Shown: piece by piece, positions 62,741 through 64,000 of the stretch
Layout of the letters: each line of letters begins with the position of its first letter
Position numbering within the stretch: the first letter of the stretch is position 1
Assembly: GCA_958295885.1 (NCBI GenBank)
Contig: OY282380.1
Coordinates: 2,914,001 to 2,978,000, forward strand
DNA length: 64,000 bases
Direction: 5' to 3'
Source: Arenicellales bacterium
Lineage (GTDB): Bacteria; Pseudomonadota; Gammaproteobacteria; Arenicellales; JAJDZL01
Program-made: the position numbers and the translations under genes
Notes under the pieces: model-generated
What the model saw: only the letters and a program-made list of their open reading frames with translations
Told to the model about the DNA's origin: nothing
Databases searched by the model: none

Positions 62741-64000
62741 ATGAACCAAACCAAGAACGAAGAACTGTCAGGCAAATTGAAAGCACAAGGCGTGAAGTAT
62801 GCGCTTGCGGGTTACGTGGACATCCACGGAGTCTCCAAGTCCAAATTCGTTCCAATTTCGCATTTGGACCGAATGATGCAGGGTTCGGAACTCTGCACAG
62901 GCGCAGCACTCGATGGAATTCCACAGGACGTGAGCGATGAAGAAGTATCTCCTCATCCTGATCCGGCTTCATGTCTGATTCTGCCGTGGCAGCCAGAAGT
63001 CGCCTGGTTTGCCAGTGATCTTTTCTGCGAAGGAGTTTCGTTTGAAGCATGTTCGCGCACAATATTCAAAAGAGTGCTGGCGCAGGCAGATGAAATGGGA
63101 TATCGGTTCAATTTTGGCATTGAACCGGAATTCTTTCTGCTGAAACAAATCAATGAGTCAGAATACGGTCCGATCGGTGCTCGTGACAATTTGGCAAAAC
63201 CCTGTTATGACGTTCGCTCCACCCTGGACAGTTTTGAGCTGCTTGAAACAATCGTGGCGGAGCTATCTGGTTTGGGTTACGACGTTTACTCGTTCGATCA
63301 CGAAGATGGAAACGGACAGTTTGAGATTGATTTTCATTATTTCGATGGGCTGACGATGGCGGACCGGTTCGTTTTCTTCCGTCTGCTCGTTCATGAAATC
63401 GCACACAAGCATGGATATTTTGCGTCGTTCATGCCAAAGCCGTTTGCAGACCGGGCCGGTAGCGGCGCTCATTACAACATGTCGCTCGCCGACTCTAAAA
63501 GCGGCAAGAATCTATTTGAATCCAAGAACGATGATCGAGGCTGTGATCTGTCAACAGTCGGATATTACTTTATTGGCGGCATTTTGAAGCACCTGTCTGC
63601 GATTTGCGCAGTGGTATCACCGACGGTCAACAGCTACAAACGCCTGATTAAGGAGGGGAGCATGTCCGGGTCAACCTGGGCGCCGGTTTTTGCCTGTTTT
63701 GGAAACAACAATCGAACAAATGCTTTGCGCATACCTTTGGGGGGAGGACGAGTGGAGCTGCGCGCGGCAGACATATCCAACAATCCATACTTGGGAGGAG
63801 CGATGGTACTTGCTGCCGGATTGGAAGGCATTCGGGAGAAACTGGATCCAGGACTGCCGCATACCGAAAATATGTATCTGAAATCAGACGAAGAACTCGA
63901 CCGCCTTGGAGTTTTTTACCTGCCGCGTACGCTTGAACATGCGATTAACGCTTTTGAAGCGGACCCTCTAAGCAGGGAAGTGATGGGTGATCTGATGTTT
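62741..64000 (+). CDS. Type III glutamine synthetase-like protein / gamma-glutamylmethylamide synthetase (partial)
   Basis: ATP-dependent ligase of glutamate with ammonia or methylamine. 420 codons are present and the frame runs off the window end; most of the protein is seen. Motifs: KYALAGYVDIHGVSKSKFVP, NFGIEPEFFLL and FDHEDGNGQFEIDF (metal-binding glutamates), FMPKPFADRAGSGAHYNMSL (ATP/glutamate site), SYKRLI and NNRTNALRIP, then RVELRAADISNNPYLGGAMVLAAGLEGIREKLDPG. This GlnT/GlnA-III group contains the gamma-glutamylmethylamide synthetases that start the N-methylglutamate pathway of methylamine use. The demethylation genes in the window fit that, but plain GlnT cannot be excluded. Confidence 0.87.
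   Translation, partial: MNQTKNEELSGKLKAQGVKYALAGYVDIHGVSKSKFVPISHLDRMMQGSELCTGAALDGIPQDVSDEEVSPHPDPASCLILPWQPEVAWFASDLFCEGVSFEACSRTIFKRVLAQADEMGYRFNFGIEPEFFLLKQINESEYGPIGARDNLAKPCYDVRSTLDSFELLETIVAELSGLGYDVYSFDHEDGNGQFEIDFHYFDGLTMADRFVFFRLLVHEIAHKHGYFASFMPKPFADRAGSGAHYNMSLADSKSGKNLFESKNDDRGCDLSTVGYYFIGGILKHLSAICAVVSPTVNSYKRLIKEGSMSGSTWAPVFACFGNNNRTNALRIPLGGGRVELRAADISNNPYLGGAMVLAAGLEGIREKLDPGLPHTENMYLKSDEELDRLGVFYLPRTLEHAINAFEADPLSREVMGDLMF

Overview
The window looks like one chromosomal contig of a marine-type gammaproteobacterium, possibly host-associated. The lineage is an inference from SohB, GlnS and the overall gene set; there is no rRNA or tRNA to confirm it. Metabolic operons rich in transport and in C1 or organosulfonate degradation alternate with gene-poor stretches holding decayed insertion sequences and pseudogenes, which suggests a genome with many mobile elements that is losing genes.

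Layout. 1-294: start of a Na+/phosphate cotransporter (minus strand, runs off the edge). 1372-2697: FAD amino-acid oxidase-like protein. 3400-5745: relics of two transposases around an intact periplasmic Cu/Zn superoxide dismutase. 6104-12061 (minus): thiamin salvage operon under a TPP riboswitch, in transcription order thiM-thiE-thiD-TRAP binding protein-thiZ-thiX-thiY. 12672-14781: a minisatellite followed by a tightly coupled AT-rich three-gene operon led by a TIGR04255-type protein and two unrecognised partners; this is the best candidate for an undescribed system. 15504-23877: glycerol ABC transporter operon glpV-glpSTPQ-DUF2160-glpK, in which glpR and glpD survive only as relics.

24109-30430: an array of three tandem Uma2-family genes (period about 859 bp). 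The first is split by a 3.77-kb TGT/ACA-ended transposon with a 5-bp target duplication (genes: zinc-ribbon protein, DDE transposase, ExeA/TniB-like ATPase). That transposon's transposase is in turn split by a 466-bp element full of TATGTAAAG motifs with an apparent 8-bp duplication. Removing the transposon restores an exact 215-codon Uma2 frame.

31269-42785: malate-CoA ligase (mtkAB), malyl-CoA lyase, TenA, a class V PLP enzyme, an Ada/Ogt repair protein, dimethylglycine/sarcosine dehydrogenase, AlaX, a GFA protein and citrate synthase. 42911-48434: pta, xsc, ald (minus) diverging from a taurine/beta-alanine:pyruvate aminotransferase (plus); together these turn taurine into acetyl-CoA, sulfite and ammonium. 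48574-54251: a polyamine-family ABC importer whose second permease has an unusual repeat-bearing C-terminal extension, then a MetE-core protein. 54255-61856: small secreted protein, mmsA, panC, quinone oxidoreductase, gamma-carbonic anhydrase, sohB, VOC protein, glnS. 62741-64000: type III glutamine synthetase/gamma-glutamylmethylamide synthetase, cut by the window end.

Taken together the genes describe import and breakdown of small nitrogen, sulfur and methyl compounds (taurine or beta-alanine, methylated glycines, perhaps methylamine). The C2 and C1 products can feed malyl-CoA/serine-cycle-type chemistry, and thiamin is assembled from salvaged pyrimidine and thiazole moieties.
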